This document shows, in pieces, positions 8,081 to 16,568 of a DNA stretch of 64,000 nucleotides. The position numbers and the translations under genes were made by a program. Source of the DNA: Lacibacter luteus (GTDB lineage: Bacteria > Bacteroidota > Bacteroidia > Chitinophagales > Chitinophagaceae); NCBI RefSeq assembly GCF_004118265.1, contig NZ_SDHW01000003.1, positions 434,001 through 498,000 on the forward strand, in the 5' to 3' direction. The first letter of the stretch is position 1. The number at the start of each line of letters is the position of its first letter. The notes below the pieces were generated by a model that was not told where the DNA came from, ran no database searches, and was given only the letters and a program-made list of their open reading frames with translations.

Positions 8081-8950
8081 TTGCAAACAGAATCATACCA
8101 GATAAAACTCCCGCAGTTCGAAGGTCCGTTCGACTTACTGCTCTTCTTTATTGAACGTGATGAGCTGGATATTTACAATATTCCCATTACACGCATCATT
8201 AAAGACTTTATGGATTACATCCATAAAAGTGAGCAGTTGAACATTGAACTGTCGAGTGAATTTATTTTGTTTATCTCCACACTTATGCGCATTAAAGCAA
8301 AAATGCTGTTGCCACGTAAGGAAGTGGATGATCAGGGTAATGAAATTGACCCACGCCAGGAGCTTGTTGACAAAATTCTTGAATATAAAAAGTTCAAAGA
8401 AGCGAGTGTGGAAATGGCCGAAATGGAAGCCATGCGTATGCTGATGGTGAAGCGGGGTAACATTGCCAAAGAACTGGCAAATATTGGCGAAGAAACCGGC
8501 GAAGGCACCGAAATACAAACCATTACCATGTTTAAACTGATGAAGACGTTTGAACGGGTGATGAAGAAACATCACGAGCGCTTTAATAAACCCGTGCATA
8601 CGGTGGTGCAATACAATTACACCATGGAAGGCAGCCGTGAATACATGTTGGATATGGTAAAGACGGAAAAGACCATGCCATTTGAGAAATTGTTTGATGT
8701 GGTAGAGAACCGCATTCACGCCATCTTCTTATTTCTGTCCTTGCTTGAACTTTCGCAACAACGCTATATGACCTTGCTGGTGGGTGAAGGGAAAAACAAT
8801 TTTATTGTTGAGTGGAACGACGACAGACCTGCTGATATCGACAATGATATTTTTGAGCAGAAGACAGAAACAGAAACTTCATCCGAACAGGGGGCAACAG
8901 ATGAAGAGTCGCCACAAACAGAAAACGATAACGAAACAGAAGAGCAATAA
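8081..8950 (+). CDS. scpA: Segregation and condensation protein A
   Basis: ScpA is the kleisin subunit of the SMC-ScpAB condensin complex that compacts and separates chromosomes. The 289-residue product has the N-terminal family motif FEGPFDLLLFFIERDELDIYNIPI, then IEDFMDYI-like and SSEFILFISTLMRIKAKMLLP. The C-terminal winged helix includes FLFLSLLELSQQRYMTLL. The last 40 residues are an acidic Glu/Asp/Thr tail. An in-frame stop lies 15 bases upstream, so the TTG codon is the only usable start and matches the family N-terminus. scpB and smc are not in the window. Confidence 0.93.
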   Translation: MQTESYQIKLPQFEGPFDLLLFFIERDELDIYNIPITRIIKDFMDYIHKSEQLNIELSSEFILFISTLMRIKAKMLLPRKEVDDQGNEIDPRQELVDKILEYKKFKEASVEMAEMEAMRMLMVKRGNIAKELANIGEETGEGTEIQTITMFKLMKTFERVMKKHHERFNKPVHTVVQYNYTMEGSREYMLDMVKTEKTMPFEKLFDVVENRIHAIFLFLSLLELSQQRYMTLLVGEGKNNFIVEWNDDRPADIDNDIFEQKTETETSSEQGATDEESPQTENDNETEEQ

Positions 8951-8951
8951 G

Positions 8952-8981
8952 AAAACGCCGTATCGATTGATGCGGCGTTTT
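8952..8981. terminator. Terminator between scpA and convergent lipoprotein gene
   Basis: A 13-bp stem (AAAACGCCGTATC / GATGCGGCGTTTT, one G-U pair) with a GATT loop is followed by TTGTTTTT. It lies at the end of scpA and directly before the stop of the leftward gene. Confidence 0.88.
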
Positions 8982-8986
8982 TGTTT

Positions 8987-9580
8987 TTAATCGATTTTGT
9001 AAACTTTTAATTCGAAATTATACCCATTCATGATATAATAATCGTTCAGAAATACCATTTCTAAATTTCCTCCCGGGATAATATCTAAAAGCACGTAGTC
9101 TAAATCTTGTAATGGGCTTGTTTTTGTATCTACAACAATTGAGTCAGCACCAGATGCTATGATAAAACAAGTCGATGTCGAGGAGCTATCACTAAAAAAA
9201 CGAATTGTGTATGGTTTGTGATGTTGGGTGCTGAAAGAAAAAATTGAATCTGTTTCAAATTTAAATTTATTCAAAAGCAACTCGTAGTGCTGGCTTGTAT
9301 TAACAACGTAGCCTAATTCGAGAAAACGTTTCGCTAATAGATTATTTGAATCAACATAACCCATGTCAATAGGATTTGAAATCTCCTGTTTTTTTACATA
9401 AGCATCAATTTCTTTTTCATTTTTTATGAATTGTATATCTGCAAAAGTTCGCCTGAACTCGATATCGCCAATTTGGGAGACATGAATATGTCCAATGTTC
9501 GTTGACTTAGGTTCTTTCCGTTTGCTTCTGCAACTGAAGCAATACAGTAAGAGGGAAAGTATCAGAAATGAGTATTTCAT
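8987..9580 (-). CDS. Putative lipoprotein, unknown function
   Basis: I do not recognise this 197-residue protein. It begins with a short hydrophobic segment (MKYSFLILSLLLYCFSC) whose Cys17 could be lipidated, though the residue at -3 is Cys rather than Leu, so the lipobox is weak. The mature part is rich in Ser, Asp and Phe with alternating strand-like stretches and no known motif. It lies convergent to scpA and downstream of dxs on the same strand, but a terminator separates it from dxs, so it is probably transcribed alone. Its base composition is more AT-rich than that of its neighbours. Confidence 0.6.
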   Translation of the reverse strand: MKYSFLILSLLLYCFSCRSKRKEPKSTNIGHIHVSQIGDIEFRRTFADIQFIKNEKEIDAYVKKQEISNPIDMGYVDSNNLLAKRFLELGYVVNTSQHYELLLNKFKFETDSIFSFSTQHHKPYTIRFFSDSSSTSTCFIIASGADSIVVDTKTSPLQDLDYVLLDIIPGGNLEMVFLNDYYIMNGYNFELKVYKID

Positions 9581-9611
9581 TAAATATGGTTACTTAAAGC
9601 TATTAATAAAA

Positions 9612-9640
9612 AAAATCCCACCGCTCTACAGTAGGATTTT
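9612..9640 (-). terminator. Intrinsic terminator of dxs
   Basis: Read leftward, the stem AAAATCCtAC / GTgGGATTTT closes a loop and is followed by a run of eight U. It lies about 20 bases past the dxs stop codon. Confidence 0.75.
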
Positions 9641-9659
9641 ACTTTCTACAAAGAATAAT

Positions 9660-11582
9660 TTATGCTTTTACTGTAACCCGTACACCCATCATCTCTCTCA
9701 CAGTTTTCACAATACCATTTGCATCAATACCAATTTCTTCATACAGTTGTTTAGGCGTACCGTGTTCAACCAAACGATCGGGGATACCCATGATCTTTAC
9801 TTCAGCCTTGTAATTATACTGCGCCATAAATTCCAATACTGCAGAGCCAAAACCACCAACAACAGTTCCGTCTTCAACGGTTACCACTTTATCGAATTTT
9901 GCAAATACTTCATGGAGCATTTCTTCATCGATCGGTTTTGCAAAACGCATATCGTAATGTGCAGGGTTAATGCCATTGTTCTTTAATTCACGAATAGCAC
10001 TTGCGGCAAAATTACCGGGGTGACCAAAAGAAAGAATTGCAATACCATCACCATCTTTCAGCTTACGTCCTTTGCCAATCTCCATTTCTTTCATTTCTGT
10101 TCTCCATTCCGGCATTACACCTTCACCACGTGGATAACGGATAGAAATCGGCAATGTATGTGAATCGAGTTGAGCTGTGTACATCATGTTGCGTAATTCT
10201 GCTTCGTTCATCGGCGCAGCAACGATCATATTGGGGATGCAGCGCATGTATGCAATATCGTAACAACCATGATGTGTTGGCCCATCTTCACCAACCAAGC
10301 CTGCACGGTCTAAACAAAATACAACCGGCAGTTTTTGAATAGCTACATCGTGCACCACCATATCGTATGCACGTTGCATAAAGGATGAATAGATGTTACA
10401 GAATACTTTCATGCCCTGCGTTGCCATACCTGCACTGAGTGTAACAGCGTGTTGCTCGCAAATACCCACATCAAATGCACGGTGGGGCATTTTGTCCATC
10501 ATGAATTTTAACGAAGAGCCACTTGGCATAGCAGGTGTAACACCTACGATCTTTTCATTTTTTTCTGCCAGCTCAATCATCGTATGTCCAAATACATCCT
10601 GATATTTGGGAGGCTGTGGCGTATCGAATTTCTTTTTATGAATTTCGCCGGTTACCTTATCAAACAAACCTGGCGCATGCCATTTGGTTTGATCTTTTTC
10701 AGCTAATTCATAACCCTTTCCTTTTACGGTTACAATGTGCAGCAATTTAGGTCCGGGAATATTCTTCAGATCTTTCAACGTATCAACCAGCTTGGTAATG
10801 TTGTGACCATCAATAGGACCAAAGTAGCGAAGCTTTAATGCTTCAAACAAATTGCTGTTCTTGTTTACAAAACCTTTAATGCTGTGCTCCAGCTTGCTCG
10901 CCATTTCACGGCTGAAGGTTTTGCCAACAGGCAGTTTGCCCAAGGCATTCCACACTTCATCCTTGATTTTGTTATACGTTGGCGAAGTAGTAATATCTGT
11001 TAAGTATTCTTTTAATGCACCAACGTTGGGGTCGATGCTCATACAGTTGTCGTTAAGAATAATCAGCACATCGCTGTCTGCAACACCTGCATGGTTCATG
11101 GCTTCAAAAGCAAGACCGGCAGTCATAGCACCATCGCCAATTACCGCAATGGATTTACGGTTTTCGCCTTTTAGCTTAGCAGCCATTGCCATACCCAATG
11201 CTCCGGAAATAGAAGTGGAGGAGTGACCAACACCAAACGTATCGAACTCACTTTCGCTCCGCTTTGGGAATCCGCTCAAACCATTGTATTTACGGTTGGT
11301 ATGAAAATTATCTCTGCGGCCTGTAAGAATTTTATGACCGTAAGCCTGGTGACCCACATCCCAAACCAGCTGGTCGTATGGTGTATTGTACACGTAATGA
11401 AGGGCTGTAGAAAGCTCTACCACACCCAAACTTGCACCGAAGTGGCCACCGTGCACACTCACCACATCAATAATGTATTGCCTTAACTCGTCGCAAACCT
11501 GCGGTAATTGATCCATGGGCAGCTTTTTAAGATCGGCCGGGGAATCAATTTTGCTCAACAATGAACCGGGTTTAATTTCCAT
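9660..11582 (-). CDS. dxs: 1-deoxy-D-xylulose-5-phosphate synthase
   Basis: DXS joins pyruvate and glyceraldehyde 3-phosphate, with thiamine diphosphate, as the first step of the MEP isoprenoid pathway. The 640-residue protein has the family length. Domain I carries SVHGGHFGASLG, DVGHQAYGHKILTGR, and the TPP motif GDGAMTAG at 149-156 with NDN at 177-179. Domain II carries FDVGICEQHAVTLSAG with the catalytic Glu and LDRAGLVGEDGPTHHGCYD; domain III (about 500-630) is the transketolase C-terminal fold. The start MEIKPGSLL is preceded by a weak promoter match (TACCTTTA). The polyprenyl product would feed the GGGP synthase and undecaprenyl users found elsewhere in this window. Confidence 0.97.
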   Translation of the reverse strand: MEIKPGSLLSKIDSPADLKKLPMDQLPQVCDELRQYIIDVVSVHGGHFGASLGVVELSTALHYVYNTPYDQLVWDVGHQAYGHKILTGRRDNFHTNRKYNGLSGFPKRSESEFDTFGVGHSSTSISGALGMAMAAKLKGENRKSIAVIGDGAMTAGLAFEAMNHAGVADSDVLIILNDNCMSIDPNVGALKEYLTDITTSPTYNKIKDEVWNALGKLPVGKTFSREMASKLEHSIKGFVNKNSNLFEALKLRYFGPIDGHNITKLVDTLKDLKNIPGPKLLHIVTVKGKGYELAEKDQTKWHAPGLFDKVTGEIHKKKFDTPQPPKYQDVFGHTMIELAEKNEKIVGVTPAMPSGSSLKFMMDKMPHRAFDVGICEQHAVTLSAGMATQGMKVFCNIYSSFMQRAYDMVVHDVAIQKLPVVFCLDRAGLVGEDGPTHHGCYDIAYMRCIPNMIVAAPMNEAELRNMMYTAQLDSHTLPISIRYPRGEGVMPEWRTEMKEMEIGKGRKLKDGDGIAILSFGHPGNFAASAIRELKNNGINPAHYDMRFAKPIDEEMLHEVFAKFDKVVTVEDGTVVGGFGSAVLEFMAQYNYKAEVKIMGIPDRLVEHGTPKQLYEEIGIDANGIVKTVREMMGVRVTVKA

Positions 11583-11764
11583 ATTTTCCAGAATAATTAA
11601 GTAAAGGTAAAAAACTTACGGGCAATAGCAGCACCCGGATTTGATTAACAGCGAAAGTAAAAAATGGTTGAAGCGAACCTCAAAACTTCAGCAGAAAATC
11701 AACCATTTACCCAAATAATTAGCCCTTTGTACCTTTCGGGGGTTTAATCACTTATCTTAAAGGT

Positions 11765-11772
11765 TAGATTTG
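11765..11772 (+). promoter_or_regulatory. Bacteroidota -7 promoter element (TAGATTTG), near-leaderless
   Basis: A perfect TAnnTTTG match ends 7 bases before the ATG of the sensor kinase. With the usual spacing to the start site the transcript would begin within a few bases of the ATG. A TTTA lies at the -33 position. Confidence 0.55.
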
Positions 11773-11779
11773 TACACAC

Positions 11780-12835
11780 ATGCGTGTTTCTTTAAGTAAA
11801 ATAGGAGCTTATTGGTGGTGCCAGGCGGCAGGCTGGGGCGGTAACATGCTCATGAATTTCTTTTTTGCCTGGACCTACAACAGAGATATAACCTTACCTT
11901 TTTTTCTGCGGTCGCTGATCATTGCTGTTTTGGGTGTAGTAATCACGCACTTTATGCGGTGGGTAATTATGAAGCTCAATCTGCTGCAAAAGCCTATTGA
12001 ACGGCAGGTTATTTATTTTCTGTTGCTTACGGTTTTGTTTTCGATGATTCTTCCGTTTCTTTCCTTATCGCTTTTTAACCTGTTTAATTTGTTTACACCC
12101 GAACAACGTGTGTACAGTTTTACACGTTTGTTTTTAGGTTCGGCCGCTAACTCGTTTGTAACATTGTTGGTTTGGAATCTTATTTATTTCATTTACCATT
12201 ATGTTGAGCGCTTTCGTATGCAGCAGCTCGATGCATTGCAAATGCAAAGTGTGGTGAAAGAACTGGAGTTGAAAACCATTAAAGCACATATTAACCCGCA
12301 TTTCATTTTTAATTCACTTAACGGCATCCGTGCTTTGGTTGATGAAGATCCTGCACGTGCACGTACAGCTATTACAGAGTTGAGCAATATTCTGCGTAAC
12401 AGTATGCAGGCCGATAAGCAGGAAACGGTTCCGTTTGAAAAAGAACTGGCAATTGTTAAAGATTATCTTGCTTTGGAGCAAATGCGTTTTGAAGAAAGGC
12501 TGGTTGTTAATTTTGATATTGAAGAGGATACACTCGATCAACCCATACCACCAATGATGTTACAAACGCTGGTGGAAAATGCAATTAAACACGGCATCAG
12601 TAAAAATATTTCGGGAGGTGAAATAAAGATCATTTCCCGTTTTGTAAAAGATCAGCATGAATTGGTGATCCGCAATACAGGACGATTGAATGGTGAGGTA
12701 AATGCAGATGGTTTTGGTATTTCCAGTACACAAAGCAGGTTAAAACTGATGTTTGGCGATAATGCAGGCTTTTCAATAAGCGATGTAAACGGAAATGAAG
12801 TTGAGGCAAAAGTAACCATGCCCGCTTCGGCATAA
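11780..12835 (+). CDS. LytS-type sensor histidine kinase
   Basis: This membrane histidine kinase is of the His_kinase (PF06580) type. The 351 residues begin with about four transmembrane helices (roughly 12-32, 42-62, 76-102, 120-142), followed by a short coiled linker. The phospho-acceptor box KAHINPHFIFNSLNGIRAL has the likely phosphohistidine at 174. The ATPase domain has the N-box LVENAIKHGIS at about 265-274 and a G-box GFGISSTQSRLKLMFG near 310. There is no extracellular sensor domain, so the membrane part probably senses the signal. The gene for its LytTR partner begins 36 bases downstream, making a clear two-component operon. The target genes are unknown. Confidence 0.92.
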   Translation: MRVSLSKIGAYWWCQAAGWGGNMLMNFFFAWTYNRDITLPFFLRSLIIAVLGVVITHFMRWVIMKLNLLQKPIERQVIYFLLLTVLFSMILPFLSLSLFNLFNLFTPEQRVYSFTRLFLGSAANSFVTLLVWNLIYFIYHYVERFRMQQLDALQMQSVVKELELKTIKAHINPHFIFNSLNGIRALVDEDPARARTAITELSNILRNSMQADKQETVPFEKELAIVKDYLALEQMRFEERLVVNFDIEEDTLDQPIPPMMLQTLVENAIKHGISKNISGGEIKIISRFVKDQHELVIRNTGRLNGEVNADGFGISSTQSRLKLMFGDNAGFSISDVNGNEVEAKVTMPASA

Positions 12836-12871
12836 TAATTTAAAACACCCTTATCATATAAAAAGACAGAT

Positions 12872-13612
12872 ATGAACAAAAAAGCAATTATTATTGACGA
12901 CGAACGCTTAGCCCGTAATGAACTGAAAAAACTGTTATCAGATTTTCCGGATATTGAAGTGATTGATGAAGCATCGAACGTAGATGAAGGTTTGCAGAAA
13001 ATTGAAGCACTCAATCCCGATCTTATTTTCCTCGACATACAAATGCCCGGCAAAACAGGTTTCGATCTGTTGAGCGAACTCGAACGGACACCCGAAGTGA
13101 TTTTTACCACTGCTTACGATGAATATGCATTACGTGCATTTGAAGTGAATGCATTGGATTATTTGTTGAAGCCGATTGAACCCAAGCGTTTGGCAGATGC
13201 ATTGCATAAACTCGACGAAGAAGAAAAAGAACATACTGGTGGCGATGGCGAACCGATTCATGTAAACCGCAGCATGCTTGGCGAAAACGACCAGGTTTTT
13301 GTAAAGGATGGTGAACGTTGCTGGTTTGTGAAGTTGAGTGATATCCGTTTGTTTGAAAGTGTGGGTAACTATGCGAAAGTATATTTTGGACCAAACAAAC
13401 CACTCATCTTAAAATCGCTGAATGCATTGGAAGAACGTTTGGATGAAAAAATGTTTTTCCGTGCAAACCGTAAACATATTGTAAACCTCCGCATGATTGA
13501 AAAAGTTGAACCTTATTTCAACGGAGGTCTGCTGCTCGAAATTCATGGTGGCGATAAAATAGAAGTAAGCCGCAGGCAAGCGGTGAAGTTTAAAGAAATG
13601 ATGAGCTTATAA
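12872..13612 (+). CDS. LytTR-family response regulator
   Basis: This cytoplasmic response regulator has a receiver domain (1-120) and a LytTR DNA-binding domain (about 145-246). The receiver shows acidic D9-D10-E11 (IIIDDERLAR), the phospho-acceptor D55 in LIFLDIQMPGKTG, T80 (IFTTAYDEYA) and K100 (DYLLKPIEP). The LytTR part has IRLFESVGNYAKVYF, FRANRKHIVNLRMI and EVSRRQAVKFKEMM. It is encoded directly after its histidine kinase. LytTR regulators bind imperfect direct repeats upstream of targets; none was identified here. The M28 peptidase gene starts 23 bases later and may be co-transcribed. Confidence 0.94.
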   Translation: MNKKAIIIDDERLARNELKKLLSDFPDIEVIDEASNVDEGLQKIEALNPDLIFLDIQMPGKTGFDLLSELERTPEVIFTTAYDEYALRAFEVNALDYLLKPIEPKRLADALHKLDEEEKEHTGGDGEPIHVNRSMLGENDQVFVKDGERCWFVKLSDIRLFESVGNYAKVYFGPNKPLILKSLNALEERLDEKMFFRANRKHIVNLRMIEKVEPYFNGGLLLEIHGGDKIEVSRRQAVKFKEMMSL

Positions 13613-13635
13613 AGTAAACCGATCATTAAAATAAA

Positions 13636-14922
13636 ATGAAGAAATTAAACCTGACGTGGTTACTGCTTTTTGTAACCACGTTTTTATTAGCCCAGACAAA
13701 AGCCGATCAAACCATTAATGCCAAAGAAGTAGAACGTATTGAAGGTGTACTTGCTTCGGACGAAATGAAAGGCCGCAGAATTTATTCGCCCGAGTTAGAC
13801 AAAGCTGCAGATTTTATTGCTGCTGAATTTAAAGCAGCAGGTTTGCAAACATGGAACAACAGCGGCACATACCGCCAGGAGTTTTCGATGATAACGCCAC
13901 GTTTTAAAGGATTAACATGCAGCTTCGATCAACAACCTGTAGACGGAAAGAATGTGGTTGTAATAACTACAACTGCAAGCTTTTCAATGAATGAAAAATC
14001 AGGTTACGAAAAAGTGAAATTGGGTGCAGGGTTAAATCTGTTTGGTGAAGCACAGAAATACATCCGCTCAGATAAAAATTATTTAGTGCTTGTTGATACT
14101 TCGTACAGCAAAAACTTTGGACGGCTTACCGGCTTTAAGCGTGGAATGTTTCCAATGAAGAACAATGTAGTGTTTGTATTAACAACAACAGATCCGGCAG
14201 CGTATACCATCGAAGCTCAACACGAAATTGTTGAACAGAAACTGGCCAATGTTGTTGGCGTATTGCCGGGCAAAAGCAAAAAGAATGAGTATGTAATTTT
14301 CTCCGGACATTACGATCATATCGGTATCGGTAAGCCTGTTGATGGCGATTCTGTTTTTAATGGTGCGAATGATGATGCTGCAGGTACAACAGCCGTGATC
14401 TTGCTTGCAAAATATTACAAGGCATTAAACAATAATGAACGTACCATCATCTTTGCTGCGTTTACTGCAGAAGAATCGGGTGGATATGGTGCACAGTATT
14501 TTTCCCGCCAGTTCGATCCTGCACAGGTAGCTGCCATGTTTAATATTGAAATGATCGGTACCGAAAGTAAGTGGGGTAAGAACTCGGCCTACATTACCGG
14601 TTACGAAAAAACAGATATGGGTGCTATTATGCAAAAGAACCTGGAAGGAACAGGGTTTACTTTTTACCCCGATCCTTACACCGACCAGAATTTATTCTAT
14701 CGTTCCGATAATGCAACACTGGCACGTTTAGGTGTTCCTGCGCATACCATTTCAACTTCCAAAATGGATAGTGAACCAAATTACCACAAAGTATCAGACG
14801 AAGTAGAAACGCTGGATTTAGATAATATGACCATGATTATAAAGTCGATTGCATTAAGTGCAAGAAGTATTGTTGCCGGAAAAGATTCGCCAACGAGAGT
14901 GAAAGTGGATGAGTTGAGGTAA
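13636..14922 (+). CDS. M28-family metallopeptidase (exported)
   Basis: This is a secreted or periplasmic zinc aminopeptidase-like enzyme. A signal peptide (about 1-20, ending FLLAQ) is followed by a PA-like insert and the M28 catalytic domain. Zinc ligands and catalytic residues are visible in order: SGHYDHIG (His225), NGANDDAAG (Asp246), FTAEESGG (Glu279/Glu280), NIEMIGT (Glu305) and the late histidine in PAHTIST. 428 residues is usual for Bacteroidota members. It follows the LytTR regulator by 23 bases without a terminator, so the three genes may form one operon, but a role in signalling is only a guess from position. Confidence 0.9.
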   Translation: MKKLNLTWLLLFVTTFLLAQTKADQTINAKEVERIEGVLASDEMKGRRIYSPELDKAADFIAAEFKAAGLQTWNNSGTYRQEFSMITPRFKGLTCSFDQQPVDGKNVVVITTTASFSMNEKSGYEKVKLGAGLNLFGEAQKYIRSDKNYLVLVDTSYSKNFGRLTGFKRGMFPMKNNVVFVLTTTDPAAYTIEAQHEIVEQKLANVVGVLPGKSKKNEYVIFSGHYDHIGIGKPVDGDSVFNGANDDAAGTTAVILLAKYYKALNNNERTIIFAAFTAEESGGYGAQYFSRQFDPAQVAAMFNIEMIGTESKWGKNSAYITGYEKTDMGAIMQKNLEGTGFTFYPDPYTDQNLFYRSDNATLARLGVPAHTISTSKMDSEPNYHKVSDEVETLDLDNMTMIIKSIALSARSIVAGKDSPTRVKVDELR

Positions 14923-14945
14923 CAGATTATTGTCCTAAAGGGAAT

Positions 14946-14972
14946 AAAAAAAGGAGCATTGCTCCTTTTTTT
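14946..14972. terminator. Bidirectional terminator
   Basis: The stem AAAAAAAGGAGC / GCTCCTTTTTTT with a 3-base loop gives U-runs in both directions between the convergent M28 peptidase and exported-protein genes. Confidence 0.92.
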
Positions 14973-14993
14973 ATTTAATGTTGATGCTTGAAT

Positions 14994-16553
14994 TTAGTTC
15001 AACTTTTCAAAATGCAGATCAATCTTTTTATCCTTTCTGTAATAATCCAGAATCAACACCTGGCCTTGTCGAGCAGGTAAAACAATTGATCTTGTAGCGT
15101 CTGATTTTGTTTGAATTTTATCCTGTGTTAGCTTACCGTCGCTGTATGTTATAGAATTGAAAGTGGTTCCTTTATAATCTTTACCTCGTTCAAAATCGCT
15201 ATAACAAATAGAAAATGAGCTATGGTCTTTGTTTACCTGCGTATAAGCGTAGTCAAAACCACTGTAATAATATTTGATTTGTTTGCCAAGCATTTGCGTG
15301 CTTACAAATTCTGAACCACCTAAGAGTTGAATATCATTGTCACTCTTCTTGTAGATTGAAGCTTCTTTAACTGTAAAATCTGGATCAAATTTAATCACAA
15401 GCATATCTGTTACTTTCAACTTAACCATACTGACACCTGAGCTTCCACTTCCTGAAGCCCCTGCAAGAATTGTTGAGGCAATTCCAAGTCCGCTTGCTGC
15501 TTTTTTATAACCTTCACCGATTGCATAAATGCTGCCATCTTCTGTTTGAATCATATTATGAAGAAACATGTATCCAAAGTCATCAATTTTACCACTTCCA
15601 CTTGTGCCAAGATGTTTACCAAGATCAAGCGCCCAGGTAGAATATTTTTCACTCAGCGTTTTTCCTGTTTCATCAATACCAACAAACGCAAAACCTTTTG
15701 ATTTATCTTTCATTACATTTCCACCTTTGTCAAAAAACTCTCCGTAGAGATAGGCTTTACCATCATTCAATACAGACATGCTGATAGGGTAAAAATTATA
15801 TTTTCCTTCGTTGGTAGATTTTTGAAACAAGAGTTTCCCGTTTTCTAGTGATAAACCCAGTATGAATGATTCCGGGTTGCGGTCAAACCTGCTTGAATAT
15901 TTAAGCATTTCTACATACACTACATTTTTATGCGTGCCCAGGTAATCACCCACAAACATTTTACCGTCCATAGCCGGAACATAAGTCCATTGTTTTTTTG
16001 CATCAGTACCTACGTAGCTGATCTGAAACGTAAAATCCTTATTGTCACGACTGGGAACATTTGAAATAAACCCTTTTCCTTCTACAGGATATAACCCTTT
16101 AAAGTTATTGTCCTCATCATCTAACAAATAGTTCATCCTTAAGTATGCCTCGTCTTTTTTCGAAATGCTTTTTGTGTAAGAGAATTTCTTTGTACCATCG
16201 GCTCCATAAACCTGGTAGTCAAGAATGTTATCGTCAGAATTATAAAACAAGAACACAAGATCAGTTCCGTTAAAAGATGATTCAATAATGCTGACGTTTT
16301 TTGAATCCTGGAATTTCAGCTCTTTTAACTTGTTCAGGCTTTGATCCATGATTTGTAAAGTGTATTCATTTGTTTTACGGTCGATCTTGTCGCTCACGTA
16401 AAAAAAGTAATAGCCTTTCACTTCACTACCTTCCTTAATAGCATCAGAATTGCGCAGTACGCTTGATTTCTGGATATTGGCAATACTTAATTTTTGTGCC
16501 TTTGCGGCTGTAAAAAAGCCCATAAGCATCAGGAAAACTGCTAGTTGTTTCAT
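14994..16553 (-). CDS. Exported protein of unknown function, 519 aa
   Basis: I do not recognise a functional family. A clean signal peptide (about 1-19, ending FFTAAKAQ) leads into a 500-residue mature protein with many repeated beta-strand patterns of the type YVYGADGTKKFSY and GKLLFQKSTNEGKY. These suggest a beta-propeller or a stack of short sheets. A Gly/Ala/Ser-rich segment at about 355-380 (LAGASGSGSSGVS) interrupts the pattern and may be a flexible or membrane-contacting loop. There is no sorting domain at the C-terminus. The gene starts 15 bases after the M48 peptidase stop, so the two are very probably co-transcribed and may act together in the envelope. Confidence 0.75.
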   Translation of the reverse strand: MKQLAVFLMLMGFFTAAKAQKLSIANIQKSSVLRNSDAIKEGSEVKGYYFFYVSDKIDRKTNEYTLQIMDQSLNKLKELKFQDSKNVSIIESSFNGTDLVFLFYNSDDNILDYQVYGADGTKKFSYTKSISKKDEAYLRMNYLLDDEDNNFKGLYPVEGKGFISNVPSRDNKDFTFQISYVGTDAKKQWTYVPAMDGKMFVGDYLGTHKNVVYVEMLKYSSRFDRNPESFILGLSLENGKLLFQKSTNEGKYNFYPISMSVLNDGKAYLYGEFFDKGGNVMKDKSKGFAFVGIDETGKTLSEKYSTWALDLGKHLGTSGSGKIDDFGYMFLHNMIQTEDGSIYAIGEGYKKAASGLGIASTILAGASGSGSSGVSMVKLKVTDMLVIKFDPDFTVKEASIYKKSDNDIQLLGGSEFVSTQMLGKQIKYYYSGFDYAYTQVNKDHSSFSICYSDFERGKDYKGTTFNSITYSDGKLTQDKIQTKSDATRSIVLPARQGQVLILDYYRKDKKIDLHFEKLN

Positions 16554-16568
16554 TTCTGTGGTTTTGTT

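Noticed and set aside
9495-9986. Forward open frame of 163 codons opposite the lipoprotein and dxs genes
   Set aside because: It crosses two better-supported genes on the other strand, has no domain, and runs through the dxs terminator; it is a shadow frame.
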